A DNA stretch of 64,000 nt, taken from contig NZ_JAESDH010000006.1 in the NCBI RefSeq assembly GCF_019249295.1, positions 124,001 to 188,000 of the forward strand. Direction: 5' to 3'. Every line of letters starts with the position of its first letter. The first letter of the stretch is position 1. The DNA comes from Alteromonas antoniana (GTDB taxonomy: Bacteria > Pseudomonadota > Gammaproteobacteria > Enterobacterales > Alteromonadaceae). Below, piece by piece: positions 46,439 to 56,276 of the stretch. The position numbers were made by a program, and so were the translations under genes. The notes under the pieces were generated by a model. That model was not told the DNA's origin, did not search any database, and saw only the letters and a program-made list of their open reading frames with translations.

Positions 46439-47557
46439 ATGACACGCAAATTCTGGCTGTACACGGTTCTGGTGATTGCATTGCTGTTGCTCGCAGTGCG
46501 CATGGCCATGCCTTACGCTGCCCAGTGGTACATCAATAAAACACTCAGTCAGCCTGGCTCGTACAGCGGCAGAGTAGGCGATGTCGATCTGATGTTATGG
46601 CGGGGCGCCTACTCACTGGAAAATGTGCTGCTGTATAAAGATAACGGTGAAGTAGATAAACCGCTGTTCCAGGCAAATTATGTTGAGTTTTCATTACTCT
46701 GGTCTGCATTGCTTGACGGCTCTGCAGTCGGCTCGGTAATCATTCGCGAACCGGAAATCAACTTTGTTGATGGCCGGGATCAGGCTAGAAGTCAGGTTGG
46801 CAGAAACGAAAACTGGTTAACTATCGCCAACCAGCTTTTTCCACTGAAAATCGACCGCCTCGACATCTACAACGGCATAGTGGCCTTTCACAATCCTGAC
46901 ACCTCTCCTGAAATACATATCTCATTACACGATATCCGACTGATCCTGCGTAATGTGGTTAACAGCCGTGACCTGTCCAAAAACATGGTAGCGACGCTGA
47001 ATGCTACGGGTCAGACCGCTGAACAAGGGCATATCTCGGCATCTGGCTCAATGGATCCCAGCACCGCAAAACCCACGTTTGATATTAATGTGGAGGCCAG
47101 CGATGTGGCGCTGGTTAATTTCAGGAACCTGCTGGACACTTACGCGCCATTTGATCTTGAAGCCGGTTCGCTGGAATTCGCTATGGAGCTGGCGGCCGAT
47201 AATGGCAGCATTACGGGTTACGCAAAGCCGGTTATCCATAATGTAGAAGTGTTTTCCTGGAAAGGCGATATCGTACGCGATGGTGACGGTCCCCTGGAGG
47301 CTATCGGTGAAATGGCGTCAGCGTTTGTGACCGAGCTGTTTGAAAACCAGTCGGAGGATCAAATAGCAACGCGGATCCCGATAGAAGGGTCACTCAGCGA
47401 GCCTGAAACTGACACCCTCAGTACCCTCGGCGGCGTATTAAAAAACGCGTTTATCAAAGCTATGCAGGGCAGTCTGGAAAACAGCATAACCCTGGATGAT
47501 GTGCAGACGGACTCCGAACCGGAAACAGATAAAGCTGGTGACGCTGCTGGCGCTTGA
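46439..47557 (+). CDS. DUF748 (AsmA-like) membrane-anchored protein
   Basis: A 372-residue protein with one N-terminal transmembrane helix (about 5-25), then a beta-rich periplasmic domain of the DUF748 type: SGRVGDVDLMLWRGAYSLENVLLYK, SLLWSALLDGSAVGSVIIREPEINFVD and LPLKIDRLDIYNG-like FPLKIDRLDIYNGIVAF. The AsmA/DUF748 families are linked to outer-membrane lipid and envelope homeostasis. The exact role here is unknown. ATG 46439 has GAGG upstream; the frame begins earlier at 46346 but similarity starts here. Confidence 0.85.
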   Translation: MTRKFWLYTVLVIALLLLAVRMAMPYAAQWYINKTLSQPGSYSGRVGDVDLMLWRGAYSLENVLLYKDNGEVDKPLFQANYVEFSLLWSALLDGSAVGSVIIREPEINFVDGRDQARSQVGRNENWLTIANQLFPLKIDRLDIYNGIVAFHNPDTSPEIHISLHDIRLILRNVVNSRDLSKNMVATLNATGQTAEQGHISASGSMDPSTAKPTFDINVEASDVALVNFRNLLDTYAPFDLEAGSLEFAMELAADNGSITGYAKPVIHNVEVFSWKGDIVRDGDGPLEAIGEMASAFVTELFENQSEDQIATRIPIEGSLSEPETDTLSTLGGVLKNAFIKAMQGSLENSITLDDVQTDSEPETDKAGDAAGA

Positions 47558-47732
47558 AGCATGCGTTCAGGGTGCAGGTGCGAAAGCTGTAATTATGCGA
47601 GTTTTCGGTGCGAAGCGCTTAGACGGCATGCCAGGTTTTTTGGGGCGAAACGCATTATCGCTCGAAGCCATATCCCCTTTTTAAAAATGCGTTCAATCCA
47701 TGACGTTGAGTGAGTGAACGTCAGAGTGAGTA

Positions 47733-47972
47733 TTAATAGTGCGGAGGCGGCGTTTCCTCTGACTGTTTGGCGATGTTCGACGTTTGCATGGTTTTAACGC
47801 GGTCAATAACGTGCTTCATCTTAAACGACAAATCGTCCAGTTGCTTTTGCTGTGCAGTCAATGCGTCGTTGAGGCTGTCGATGGTATGTTCCTGAAAAGC
47901 CACCTTTGTCTCAAGCTCTTCAATTTGTTGCTGTGCCTGTTTCAAGGCGTCTGCGGCGTCATTACTTGTCAT
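47733..47972 (-). CDS. slyX: SlyX protein
   Basis: A 79-residue coiled-coil protein (72 in E. coli) with heptads throughout residues 8-60 (QIEELETKVAFQEHTIDSLND) and the family's PPPHY C-terminus. Function unknown. Its start overlaps the WD40 lipoprotein gene stop by 11 bp, so it is coupled to it. In E. coli slyX is near fkpA; here fkpA is 1.1 kb away in divergent orientation. Confidence 0.95.
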   Translation of the reverse strand: MTSNDAADALKQAQQQIEELETKVAFQEHTIDSLNDALTAQQKQLDDLSFKMKHVIDRVKTMQTSNIAKQSEETPPPHY

Positions 47973-48960
47973 GATTTACTTCCCAGGTTTCTGCAAGGCC
48001 GCTGCTGCTTAACGATAGTATGCGGTGATCATCGATAAAGCCGACGCCATAGACCACAGCCGTTGGCGGACTCTGATCCTTTCTGGGTTCCACTTCCCAA
48101 GATTCCAGTTGTTCGCCAGACTGCACATCCCACAGGAAGATACGACGGGAAGGCGACCCGGTTAGCAAGTACTTACCATCTTTTGAGAAAACAGCGTCGG
48201 TGAATATTTTCTGACGCGCAATATACTGCAAGTTGCTGATGGGTTCACCTGTTTGTGCGTCCCAGATTTGAGATTTCTGCTGGCTGTCGGCAGTAAAGAT
48301 GTATCTGCCCTGGTCATCTAAGGCCACCAGCGTGACTCGGGTCGGATGATGGAACGTATGAATAATTTGCCCGCTTTCGGTACTCCACAGGTACGCCGTG
48401 TAGTCATTGCCGCCGCTTAAGGCAAACCTGCCGTTAGGGGAGATATCGACACTGTTCACTTTTTCCTGGTGCCCCATAAATTCCAGGCGACGCTGGCTCT
48501 GAGGCTCGAAAAACATTACCTTGCCGTTTGAGCGGCCCACCAGAATGCCTCGTCCCGAATCAGTCACCGCGACATCGCGTATTGTCGACTCATCGATTCG
48601 CCAGAAGCCCTCAGGCTCACCATTGTTCATATTCCACAATGCAAAAGCGGTGCGGTCTGCGGTTACGGCGTATTGATTGTCTGCGGAAATGTGTACCAGA
48701 ACAACGGTATTGTCGGCTCCGCCCTGATGACTCCACTGAAACGTCGGTGTCTGTGCGCCAGTCTCCCACACGTTGATGCCATTGTTTACTCCCGACACCA
48801 CGCTAACCGATCCATCCGGCGAGATATCAGCAGCGTATGCGCCCTCTTCTACTGCCCGCGATGTTTTCAGCGGCGTGGTATCGGGAATGGTACAGCCGCT
48901 CAATACACTGCACATCGCGATAAATAATGACATCGGCAGGAACAATCGTGGAGTTAACAT
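47962..48960 (-). CDS. WD40 repeat lipoprotein
   Basis: A 332-residue protein with a lipoprotein signal (SVLSGC, lipobox LSGC, Cys about 23) followed by about six or seven WD40-like repeats (for example VNSVDISPNGRFALSGGND, LVALDDQGRYIFTADSQ, YLLTGSPSRRIFLWDVQSG), so a beta-propeller exposed in the periplasm. The ATG at 48960 is used; a TTG two codons upstream is possible. It is followed by slyX. WD40 lipoproteins of this kind are uncharacterised. Confidence 0.88.
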   Translation of the reverse strand: MLTPRLFLPMSLFIAMCSVLSGCTIPDTTPLKTSRAVEEGAYAADISPDGSVSVVSGVNNGINVWETGAQTPTFQWSHQGGADNTVVLVHISADNQYAVTADRTAFALWNMNNGEPEGFWRIDESTIRDVAVTDSGRGILVGRSNGKVMFFEPQSQRRLEFMGHQEKVNSVDISPNGRFALSGGNDYTAYLWSTESGQIIHTFHHPTRVTLVALDDQGRYIFTADSQQKSQIWDAQTGEPISNLQYIARQKIFTDAVFSKDGKYLLTGSPSRRIFLWDVQSGEQLESWEVEPRKDQSPPTAVVYGVGFIDDHRILSLSSSGLAETWEVNHDK

Positions 48961-49103
48961 AGTCAAATGGCTTTCGCTTTACAGTCACTGGGTTTACCAT
49001 AGCACGGAACCTATTACTTTTGACATCGTGTTTAACGCGCTACAAGGCGCAGTTTTATTGAGAAAGAGGCACGATAAGACCTATAACTTTTTGGAGATGT
49101 TTT

Positions 49104-49898
49104 ATGCAAAAGTCGCTTGTCGCCTTATCAACTATCGCTGCACTGGGCCTGTTTGCCTGTCAGCCGCAAACCGAAAAAGCAGCTGAAACTAAAGACGTGG
49201 CAGAGGCGCAGGAAACTGCAGCACCATCCGTTGCGGCGGAAGAGATGACCGATGCGCAGAAACAAGCCTATGCAATGGGTGCCAGCATGGGGCTGTTTGT
49301 TCAGCAACGTGCGCAGCAGCAAGAGCAACTAGGCGAGCCAATGGACAAAGAGTCACTGAAGCAGGGCTTTGATGATGCACTGAAAGATGCTCTGAAGTTT
49401 ACTCCTCAGGAAATTCAGCAGTTTGCACAGGCTGGTGAAGAAGCCATCCGCATCAAGCAACAGGAAATGGCAGCTAAAGCTGCAGAAGAAAATATCGCAG
49501 AGGGCGAAGCGTATCTTGCGGAAAACAAGAAGCGTGAAGGCGTAATGACCACCGAGTCAGGCCTGCAATACGAAGTTCTTGAAGAAGGAGAAGGTGCGAG
49601 CCCGGCCGCCGAAGACACCGTAAAAGTACATTACAAAGGCACATTGCTGGACGGCACCGAGTTTGATTCATCTTACAAGCGTGGTGAACCTGCGGTTTTC
49701 CCATTGAACCGTGTTATCGCGGGCTGGACCGAAGGCGTTCAACTGATGAAGGAAGGCGCAAAATACCGCTTCCATATCCCTTCAGACTTGGCCTACGGCC
49801 AACGCTCTCAAGGCGCAATCACGCCTAATTCAACGCTGATTTTCGATGTCGAACTACTTGAAGTTGTTGATACAGAAAACGAGGGCGCGTCTGAATAA
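49104..49898 (+). CDS. fkpA: FKBP-type peptidyl-prolyl isomerase FkpA
   Basis: FkpA is a periplasmic chaperone and prolyl isomerase. The 264-residue precursor starts with a signal sequence whose end (LGLFAC) resembles a lipobox, so it may be lipid-anchored. An N-terminal helical dimerisation domain (about 45-140) follows, then the FKBP domain [34 protein letters not shown], and [22 protein letters not shown], with the active-site residues present. It has its own strong terminator. Confidence 0.94.
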   Translation: MQKSLVALSTIAALGLFACQPQTEKAAETKDVAEAQETAAPSVAAEEMTDAQKQAYAMGASMGLFVQQRAQQQEQLGEPMDKESLKQGFDDALKDALKFTPQEIQQFAQAGEEAIRIKQQEMAAKAAEENIAEGEAYLAENKKREGVMTTESGLQYEVLEEGEGASPAAEDTVKVHYKGTLLDGTEFDSSYKRGEPAVFPLNRVIAGWTEGVQLMKEGAKYRFHIPSDLAYGQRSQGAITPNSTLIFDVELLEVVDTENEGASE

Positions 49899-49917
49899 GT
49901 GCAGACTCCCTTATGAG

Positions 49918-49946
49918 AAAAGCCGACGATATCCGTCGGCTTTTTT
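49918..49946 (+). terminator. rho-independent terminator of fkpA
   Basis: GCCGACG/CGTCGGC with loop ATATC, preceded by AAAA and followed by six T's, 20 bp after the fkpA stop. The rest of the gap to 50167 shows nothing. Confidence 0.93.
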
Positions 49947-50167
49947 GTTTCAAGACAGCGTAATCCTTGCTCACCTTATCCCTACGTGCATGGACGCCTG
50001 TATGGGTTCAAGCGCGTACCTGACTAGTAAGCCAGGCTATTCGTAATATGCTTGGTATCTCGAATTTTCATTATTAAGTATAGTGCAAAGTGGCCAGATT
50101 TCCGCTGAACCGACCGCCTTTTATGGAACGATTTTATCTAAGGAAGATGCTGATATAACTTCTGGAT

Positions 50168-50413
50168 TTAGCGGGGCTGGCGACGACGCTCTTTGCGTGT
50201 TCTGAGCGTGGCGTAATGGTGCAAGATAATATGCCCCAGTTTATACATTAACATGCCAGCAAGCAGCATCAGGCCGGTGCGCAGAGAGTCTATGCGAACC
50301 AGAACGTCAATCATGCCAATAATAACCAGTAGTACGCCGGTGAGAAATAGCAAAAAGCCGACGATGGTGGCGCTGGTTGCTGTGGCGTTGGTTTTCTTAT
50401 GATGACTGCTCAT
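50168..50413 (-). CDS. small two-helix membrane protein
   Basis: An 81-residue protein of unknown function with two hydrophobic segments (about 15-37 and 45-60) and a very basic C-terminus (RTRKERRRQPR). ATG 50413 is chosen; a longer TTG start at 50449 has no better ribosome binding site. It is alone between fkpA and greB. I recognise no family. Confidence 0.65.
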   Translation of the reverse strand: MSSHHKKTNATATSATIVGFLLFLTGVLLVIIGMIDVLVRIDSLRTGLMLLAGMLMYKLGHIILHHYATLRTRKERRRQPR

Positions 50414-50519
50414 AGGTTGAGACTCATCATTGGCTAAAGGTGCTCGCAATGTTGTGGTCCTGTACTAAGTTAAAAATAAGACATTACCTATTGGCATCTG
50501 TTCAAATTTTATTCTCCCT

Positions 50520-50549
50520 TTGCGAAAAATACGCAAAAAGTGTTATAAG
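50520..50549 (+). promoter_or_regulatory. predicted greB promoter
   Basis: TTGCGA (50520-50525) and TATAAG (50544-50549) are spaced by 18 bp, 66 bp before the greB GTG. The -35 overlaps a TTTGCG/CGCAAA inverted repeat. Confidence 0.45.
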
Positions 50550-50615
50550 CCGAAGCGACAGTTATCTATTATCGGCATCTAATCAGCATTTTTTATTGTA
50601 AATACAGACCTTATT

Positions 50616-51101
50616 GTGAAAACACCACTTGTAACCCGAAAGGGCTATCAGAAATTACGAGACGAGCTGGAAACGCTGTGGCGTGAAGAGCGACCGGAAA
50701 TTACGCGCAAAGTGACCTGGGCGGCCAGCTTAGGGGATCGCAGTGAGAACGCAGATTACCAGTATAATAAAAAGAAGCTTCGCGAGATCGACCGTCGGGT
50801 CCGCTATCTGCGCAAGTGTTTGGAAAACCTGAAAGTTGTCGACTACACCCCCCAGCAAGAAGGCAAAGTTTTTTTTGGTGCCTGGGTGGAAATTGAAAAT
50901 GATGATGCAAAGGTAATGACCTTACGACTGGTTGGCTATGATGAAATTTTTGGCCGCAAAGACTACATTTCCATCGACTCGCCAATGGCCCGCGCTCTGG
51001 TAGGAAAAGTCGAGGATGACGATGTTACCGTCAAGACCGAAGCCGGCACGTTTACCTGGTGGATAAACCGAATTTGGTATGACCCGACGGACAAAATTTA
51101 A
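50616..51101 (+). CDS. greB: transcript cleavage factor GreB
   Basis: GreB rescues backtracked RNA polymerase by stimulating cleavage of the transcript. The 161-residue protein (158 in E. coli) starts KTPLVTRKGYQKLRDEL and has the coiled-coil tip WAASLGDRSENADYQY with the acidic pair, then the FKBP-like C-terminal domain YDEIFGRKDYISIDSPMARAL. The start codon is GTG and agrees with the family N-terminus. tex follows, as in E. coli. Confidence 0.96.
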   Translation: MKTPLVTRKGYQKLRDELETLWREERPEITRKVTWAASLGDRSENADYQYNKKKLREIDRRVRYLRKCLENLKVVDYTPQQEGKVFFGAWVEIENDDAKVMTLRLVGYDEIFGRKDYISIDSPMARALVGKVEDDDVTVKTEAGTFTWWINRIWYDPTDKI

Positions 51102-51462
51102 TATCGGTGTAGCGAACGACATTGCGCCGGTGCGTAACAACTGCAGACTGCATAATTTTCTGCTTCTGTGACAGAGTTTTTTCTCTCTGAGCAGATCGAT
51201 GTGAAGCGTGAGAGGGCTTGGCCGAACACATTACTTTGGCGAATGCGAAATTCGGTTTGGTTACCGGGATAATCGGACTTCTGTCACCGGGGGGCAGTGG
51301 TATATACTTGCTCCACTTTTTTTCGTGCCTGGGGAGTGCTGACCAGCGCTGTACCGTTTTGCAACAATCGGTATAGCAGCGATAAGCACACCCTGGAACC
51401 GGGACGCGATAGCGTTGCGCCGGTATCCATTTTTACTGACGAGTTAGGTCTCAGAGTCTTAT
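51102..51462. other. 361-bp greB-tex gap with no gene
   Basis: No gene is visible. A weak CAGAG/CTCTG hairpin (51174-51200 region) with an internal T-run may end greB. A TTGCAA-N16-GATAAG pair near 51358-51385 is a weak candidate promoter for tex. Confidence 0.4.
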
Positions 51463-53781
51463 ATGATCATAAACAAAATCGCCGACGAACTTGCCGTTAA
51501 TCCCGCGCAGGTTCAGTCCGCCGTCGCGCTGCTGGATGAAGGCGCCACTGTTCCATTTATCGCCCGCTACCGAAAAGAGGCCACACAGGGACTGGACGAT
51601 ACCCAGTTGCGCAATCTGGAGCAGCGGCTGACGTATCTTCGCGAACTGGAAGACCGACGCGGCGTTATCCTAAAATCTATCGAAGAGCAGGGTAAACTGA
51701 CTGACGCTCTACGCAATCAGATAGATAGTGCGGACAACAAAACCTCGCTGGAAGATCTGTATCTGCCTTATAAACCTCGTCGCCGCACAAAAGGGCAGAT
51801 AGCCATAGAGGCCGGCCTGGAGCCGCTCGCTGACGCGCTGTTTAACGATCCCTCGCTGGAGCCGGAAAGTGAAGCACAGCAATATATTAAGGCTGATAAC
51901 GGTGTAGCTGACACTAAGGCTGCACTGGAAGGAGCCCGTTATATTCTGATGGAGCGCTTTGCCGAGGACGCCAGTTTGCTGGCGAAGATCCGCGATTATC
52001 TGCAAAAGAATGCCCACGTCACCAGCACAGTGGCCCCTGGCAAAGAAAACGAAGCCATAAAATACAAAGATTACTTTGCGCATTCAGAAAAGCTCAGCAA
52101 AGTGCCATCTCACCGGGCGCTGGCTATGTTCCGCGGCCGCAATGAGGGCATGTTGCACATCCAGCTCAACGCCGATCCACAAAATGAAGACAACACGCAG
52201 TCATCCCATTGCGAGCATATCATTGCCGAGCACTATCAGATCACGCACCGCAACCGTCCAGGCGACAACTTCATGGCTCAGGTTGTGCAGTGGACCTGGA
52301 AGATTAAGATCGCACTGCACATGGAAACCGAACTTTTCAGTGCGCTTCGCGAGCAAGCTGAAGAAGAGGCTATCAACGTCTTTGCGAAAAACCTTAACGA
52401 CCTGTTGATGGCAGCGCCGGCTGGCGCGAAAACCACAATGGGACTGGATCCGGGCCTGCGCACCGGGGTAAAAGTGGCCATTGTTGATGCCACCGGTAAA
52501 GTGGTTGCCACCAACACCATTTTTCCACACGCACCGCAGAATCAGTGGGATAAGTCGCTACGCACGCTGGCTACATTGTGTAAACAGCACAAGGTGGATC
52601 TCATCAGCATCGGTAACGGCACCGGCTCTCGTGAGACCGATAAACTGGTTGGCGATATGCTGAAGGCTAACAGCGAACTGAAAGCTCAGAAAATCATGGT
52701 TAGTGAGGCAGGCGCTTCGGTGTATTCGGCGTCTGAACTGGCATCAAAAGAGCTGCCAGGGATGGATGTCTCGTTACGTGGCGCGGTATCTATTGCACGC
52801 CGTCTGCAGGATCCACTCGCTGAGCTGGTAAAAATCGAACCTAAAGCCATTGGGGTCGGCCAGTATCAGCATGATGTCAGTCAGAGTCAGTTGGGTAAGT
52901 CGCTGGATCGGGTTATCGAAGACTGTGTAAACGCCGTCGGCGTTGATTTGAATACCGCATCACCGGCATTGCTTAGCTATGTGTCTGGTCTTAACCGCAC
53001 GCTGGCGCACAATATTGTTCAGTTTCGGGATACCAATGGCGCGTTTGGCGATCGCAAAGCGCTGCTGAAAGTTGAACGTCTGGGACCAAAAGCCTTTGAG
53101 CAGGCTGCAGGCTTCCTGCGAATTGTGAACGGAACCAACCCGCTGGACCGCTCTGCGGTGCACCCGGAAGCGTACCCCGTCGTTGACAAAATTGTCGACC
53201 ATACCGCCGTCGCCGTAAATGACCTGATAGGCAATACCGAGTTACTAAAAAGCTTGTCACCTGACACCTTTACCGACGATGACTTTGGCTTGCCGACAGT
53301 AAAAGACATTCTGAAAGAACTGGACAAGCCGGGTCGTGATCCCCGCCCTGAATTTAAAACCGCGACATTTAAAGAAGGCGTTGAGACACTCAACGATCTT
53401 AAGCCCGGGATGATTCTGGAAGGAGTCGTAAGCAACGTGGCCAACTTCGGAGCGTTTGTGGATGTGGGTGTCCATCAGGATGGCCTGGTACATATTTCGG
53501 CGCTGACGAATAAGTTCATTTCAGACCCGCGCGAAGTGGTTAAAGCCGGTGATATTGTGAAAGTGAAGGTGATGGAAGTGGACGTGCAGCGCAAGCGCAT
53601 TTCCTTCACCATGCGCCTGGATGACAGCCCGGCTCCTGCTAACAAGCCTGGTGCAGGCAAGCCGAAAGGCGGTCAGAAACCAAGGGGCAAGGCTTCAGGG
53701 CAGCGGCAAAGCGGCCCGTCGCAAAATCAGGCAATGGGCAACGCCTTTGCCGATGCTTTTGCCAAGGCGAAGCAAAAATAA
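51463..53781 (+). CDS. tex: transcription accessory protein Tex
   Basis: Tex (YhgF) is a conserved cytoplasmic RNA-binding protein linked to transcription and RNA quality. The 772-residue protein (773 in E. coli) has the N-terminal Tex domain ([17 protein letters not shown]), a YqgF-like RNase H fold ([16 protein letters not shown]), a helix-hairpin-helix region ([18 protein letters not shown]) and a C-terminal S1 domain ([31 protein letters not shown]). A basic Gly/Pro/Lys-rich tail follows. Confidence 0.96.
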   Translation: MIINKIADELAVNPAQVQSAVALLDEGATVPFIARYRKEATQGLDDTQLRNLEQRLTYLRELEDRRGVILKSIEEQGKLTDALRNQIDSADNKTSLEDLYLPYKPRRRTKGQIAIEAGLEPLADALFNDPSLEPESEAQQYIKADNGVADTKAALEGARYILMERFAEDASLLAKIRDYLQKNAHVTSTVAPGKENEAIKYKDYFAHSEKLSKVPSHRALAMFRGRNEGMLHIQLNADPQNEDNTQSSHCEHIIAEHYQITHRNRPGDNFMAQVVQWTWKIKIALHMETELFSALREQAEEEAINVFAKNLNDLLMAAPAGAKTTMGLDPGLRTGVKVAIVDATGKVVATNTIFPHAPQNQWDKSLRTLATLCKQHKVDLISIGNGTGSRETDKLVGDMLKANSELKAQKIMVSEAGASVYSASELASKELPGMDVSLRGAVSIARRLQDPLAELVKIEPKAIGVGQYQHDVSQSQLGKSLDRVIEDCVNAVGVDLNTASPALLSYVSGLNRTLAHNIVQFRDTNGAFGDRKALLKVERLGPKAFEQAAGFLRIVNGTNPLDRSAVHPEAYPVVDKIVDHTAVAVNDLIGNTELLKSLSPDTFTDDDFGLPTVKDILKELDKPGRDPRPEFKTATFKEGVETLNDLKPGMILEGVVSNVANFGAFVDVGVHQDGLVHISALTNKFISDPREVVKAGDIVKVKVMEVDVQRKRISFTMRLDDSPAPANKPGAGKPKGGQKPRGKASGQRQSGPSQNQAMGNAFADAFAKAKQK

Positions 53782-53788
53782 CCATCTC

Positions 53789-53815
53789 AAAAGCCCCGTC
53801 GATACGGGGCTTTTT
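53789..53815 (+). terminator. rho-independent terminator of tex
   Basis: GCCCCGT/ACGGGGC with loop CGAT, A-run before and five T's after, 8 bp past the tex stop. The rest of the gap to 54021 holds no gene. Confidence 0.93.
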
Positions 53816-54021
53816 GTTGAGCAAGGCAACCGCTTCTGCCTTATCGGTTGCTTACCTCTTAAACATCTTTTTGCGCCTTCGGCGCGAACCTCTCGCACCT
53901 GGCAATAGCAACACCTTACGTTACAGACTGCCAGCTTAATACCAGCGCAGCATGACACGCAGCTCAGCGATACCGAAGCCGGCATCAGCAGTTACTTGGA
54001 GGTATTACGAAAAGGAAACGG

Positions 54022-54960
54022 CTATGCGTTGGCAGAGAAGCCGGCATTACTGTTGCCGGACACACCGGAGTAAAAGCGCTGAATCACGCCGATCCGCGCT
54101 GACATTTCGTCAGCAGGGAAATCCAGAGAACGGCTACCCGAATCATCGCGCCTTTTACCCATGCTTTCGCGGGCTTCCAGCATCGCCTCATCCAGGGTTC
54201 GCGTGGGAATTGACACATTATTGCTGTCAATGATGTCATCAAGTGAAGGCACTGACTGAGAGGAGGTGGTTGGCTCTGAGGACGTGCCTGCTGCGGCAAC
54301 CTCTTTGCGGTTGGCCTCAGCAATCTCTTTGCGCGCATCAAACGCTTTCTGGGACGCTTCTGCCGCAACTTCTAAATCCTGAGGAGATGGTTGAGCTGGC
54401 GCCAATGCAGCAGCTCTGACCTGCTGCATTTTGCGAAGTGTTTGTTCAGGGCTTTGCGCACTTGATATATCAATAGAGACCTCACCATCGGTGGCGTAGC
54501 GCTTGCCGTCAGGCCCGGTAGTAAACTCATACTGAGGGGCACCCGCATATTGACCGCCGGTCGATGCATGCGCTTTTTCATGAGTGCGCACTTCCTGATC
54601 GCGGGATTTTAACTGCTGAATTTCCTGCTGTTCTTTCTGGCGCTGCTCAGCATCTTCCTTACCGGCACTTTCATCGCTGGCATTGTCTTTAGAGATATCT
54701 GCATCGCCCTGTGCCTGCGAAAAGCTCTGCGCTACGTTGCTTTGGATTTGGGGACGTTCGTAGGTAACAGGCGCCGGTACCTGACCGGGACTTTTTGCTC
54801 GATCGCTTTCAGAGCCGAGCCCCTTCTGGGATGCGCCCTGCTCATTTTCAGAAGCTTGTGGAATCGTTTCACGAAGCACATTGTCACGCCGGGCCGACTC
54901 CGTATTCACGTTGGCCGTAGTAAACACCAGCGATGTAGGGATGGGGGTAACAATGTTCAT
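54022..54960 (-). CDS. putative metalloprotease, CJM1_0395/SprA-related family
   Basis: A 312-residue protein with a low-complexity, Gln/Ser/Glu-rich N-terminal half and a conserved central domain: VRTHEKAHASTGGQYAG carries an HExxH-type zinc motif (HEKAH), followed by the diagnostic YEFTTGPDGKRYATDGEVSID and KMQQVRAAALAPAQPSPQD. The family is annotated as putative metalloprotease; no activity is established. No signal peptide is evident. It lies 17 bp downstream of a small hook-like protein gene on the same strand, so the two probably work together. Confidence 0.85.
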   Translation of the reverse strand: MNIVTPIPTSLVFTTANVNTESARRDNVLRETIPQASENEQGASQKGLGSESDRAKSPGQVPAPVTYERPQIQSNVAQSFSQAQGDADISKDNASDESAGKEDAEQRQKEQQEIQQLKSRDQEVRTHEKAHASTGGQYAGAPQYEFTTGPDGKRYATDGEVSIDISSAQSPEQTLRKMQQVRAAALAPAQPSPQDLEVAAEASQKAFDARKEIAEANRKEVAAAGTSSEPTTSSQSVPSLDDIIDSNNVSIPTRTLDEAMLEARESMGKRRDDSGSRSLDFPADEMSARIGVIQRFYSGVSGNSNAGFSANA

Positions 54961-54977
54961 GGTATCGGTTAACGCCG

Positions 54978-55310
54978 TTAAGCCAGGGTGTCGATAATGG
55001 TTCCGACCGTATCGAAAGCCACATCAAGTACTTTTGCAGAGGCCTGTGCGTTTATGCTGTTCAGTTTTAACGACACCAAATCGGACGTCATATTACCTGC
55101 ACTTTGCGGCAAACTGTCACGGATATTTTGCAACCCATTTAGGGATGCGTTCGCCAAAACCGCGCCTGCGCCATTCTCGCTAACCTGCGACTGTGCGCTG
55201 CGTTGTGCAATATTCATGGACGCCTGCGTCATCCCCTCAAAGGATTTCTGCAAGCCAAACTGACCAGAAACAATTGCCGAATTGATACCGTTATCAATAA
55301 TGCTCGACAT
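54978..55310 (-). CDS. small flagellar rod/hook-like protein
   Basis: A 110-residue protein of unknown function. Both ends resemble the coiled ends of flagellar rod, hook and hook-associated proteins: an N-terminal segment SGQFGLQKSFEGMTQASMNIA and a C-terminal segment NSINAQASAKVLDVAFDTVG ending TIIDTLA, like the ND0/CD0 helices of FlgE or FlgG. It lacks any central domain. No other flagellar gene is nearby. It is the likely first gene of an operon with the HEKAH protein. Confidence 0.75.
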   Translation of the reverse strand: MSSIIDNGINSAIVSGQFGLQKSFEGMTQASMNIAQRSAQSQVSENGAGAVLANASLNGLQNIRDSLPQSAGNMTSDLVSLKLNSINAQASAKVLDVAFDTVGTIIDTLA

Positions 55311-55388
55311 ATCACTACCTCTCTACTCTCATGGCTAATTATTAACCAAAAACCGTAAAAAGGGAAGTTCTTGCACTAATTCGTCGCG

Positions 55389-56210
55389 TCAGGATGCCTT
55401 ACGCTCGCGTGATAGCGACGCCATAAACTGCGTAATAATATCTGCCGTCTGTTGTGGATGAGAGATAAAGGGCGCATGTGCGGCGTGAGGCAATACTACC
55501 GTATCAGACTGAGGATGAAGCTGGCAGATCATATCCACGCCGCTGGTAGGGACCAGGCTGTCTAATCTGCCATAGAGCCTGAGTGTAGGCTGAGTGATGC
55601 GCCCGATGCGAGCGCGCATATCCTCGCTGGATAGCAGCTTCAGCCCTTCCTTTAAAGCGTGAGGCGCCGGATCAGGATGCGCCGTAATATGGGTTTTAAT
55701 GGCCTTGATGTCTTGTCGGGCCGTCTCGCTGCCCATCGCCTGTATGGCCAAAAATCTGTCCAGGGTCTTGCGGTAGTCTGTTTCCAGTTGACTTTCAAAC
55801 TGCGAAAGCAGTTCCGGCGCAATGCCAGGCCAGCCTGCACCAGCAATAAATCTGGGTGTGGAGGCAATGGTGATAACGCCGGAAACCGTCTCGGGCAGTG
55901 ACAGCGCCAGTTGTTGTGCAACCATCCCGCCAAGCGACCAGCCAGCAATAACGCAATCGTCAGGCAGGAGGCTTTCCAGCGATGCCGCGATGGTTTCGAC
56001 ATTATACGGGGTAGGTACGTGGTCACGACTGTTGCCAAAACCCGGAAGGTCGATGACGGTAACCCGCCAGTCATTTTCCAGATACGGTACAAAAGAGGAA
56101 AAAGCGCCACTGTTCATGCCCCAACCGTGCAGAAAAACCAGATCTTTTCCTGCGCCATGCGTACGGCTGAAAACCGTGTCTGATACGTGCGAATCTATCA
56201 CTTTCGACAT
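55389..56210 (-). CDS. bioH: pimeloyl-[acyl-carrier protein] methyl ester esterase BioH
   Basis: BioH removes the methyl ester of pimeloyl-ACP in biotin synthesis. The 273-residue alpha/beta hydrolase (256 in E. coli) has FLHGWGMNSGAFSSF (oxyanion loop), the nucleophile elbow AGWSLGGMVAQQLAL, the Asp in LYGRLDSLVP and the His in LPHAAHAPFISHP. It is divergent from comF, with 66 bp between starts, as in the E. coli bioH-gntX pair. bioABCD genes are not in the window. Confidence 0.92.
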   Translation of the reverse strand: MSKVIDSHVSDTVFSRTHGAGKDLVFLHGWGMNSGAFSSFVPYLENDWRVTVIDLPGFGNSRDHVPTPYNVETIAASLESLLPDDCVIAGWSLGGMVAQQLALSLPETVSGVITIASTPRFIAGAGWPGIAPELLSQFESQLETDYRKTLDRFLAIQAMGSETARQDIKAIKTHITAHPDPAPHALKEGLKLLSSEDMRARIGRITQPTLRLYGRLDSLVPTSGVDMICQLHPQSDTVVLPHAAHAPFISHPQQTADIITQFMASLSRERKAS

Positions 56211-56276
56211 CCCGGTACTGATTCTGTGAAAAGTGTAGCACGGGAAAAATACAGCACACCAGAAAGAGTTTCCGAC

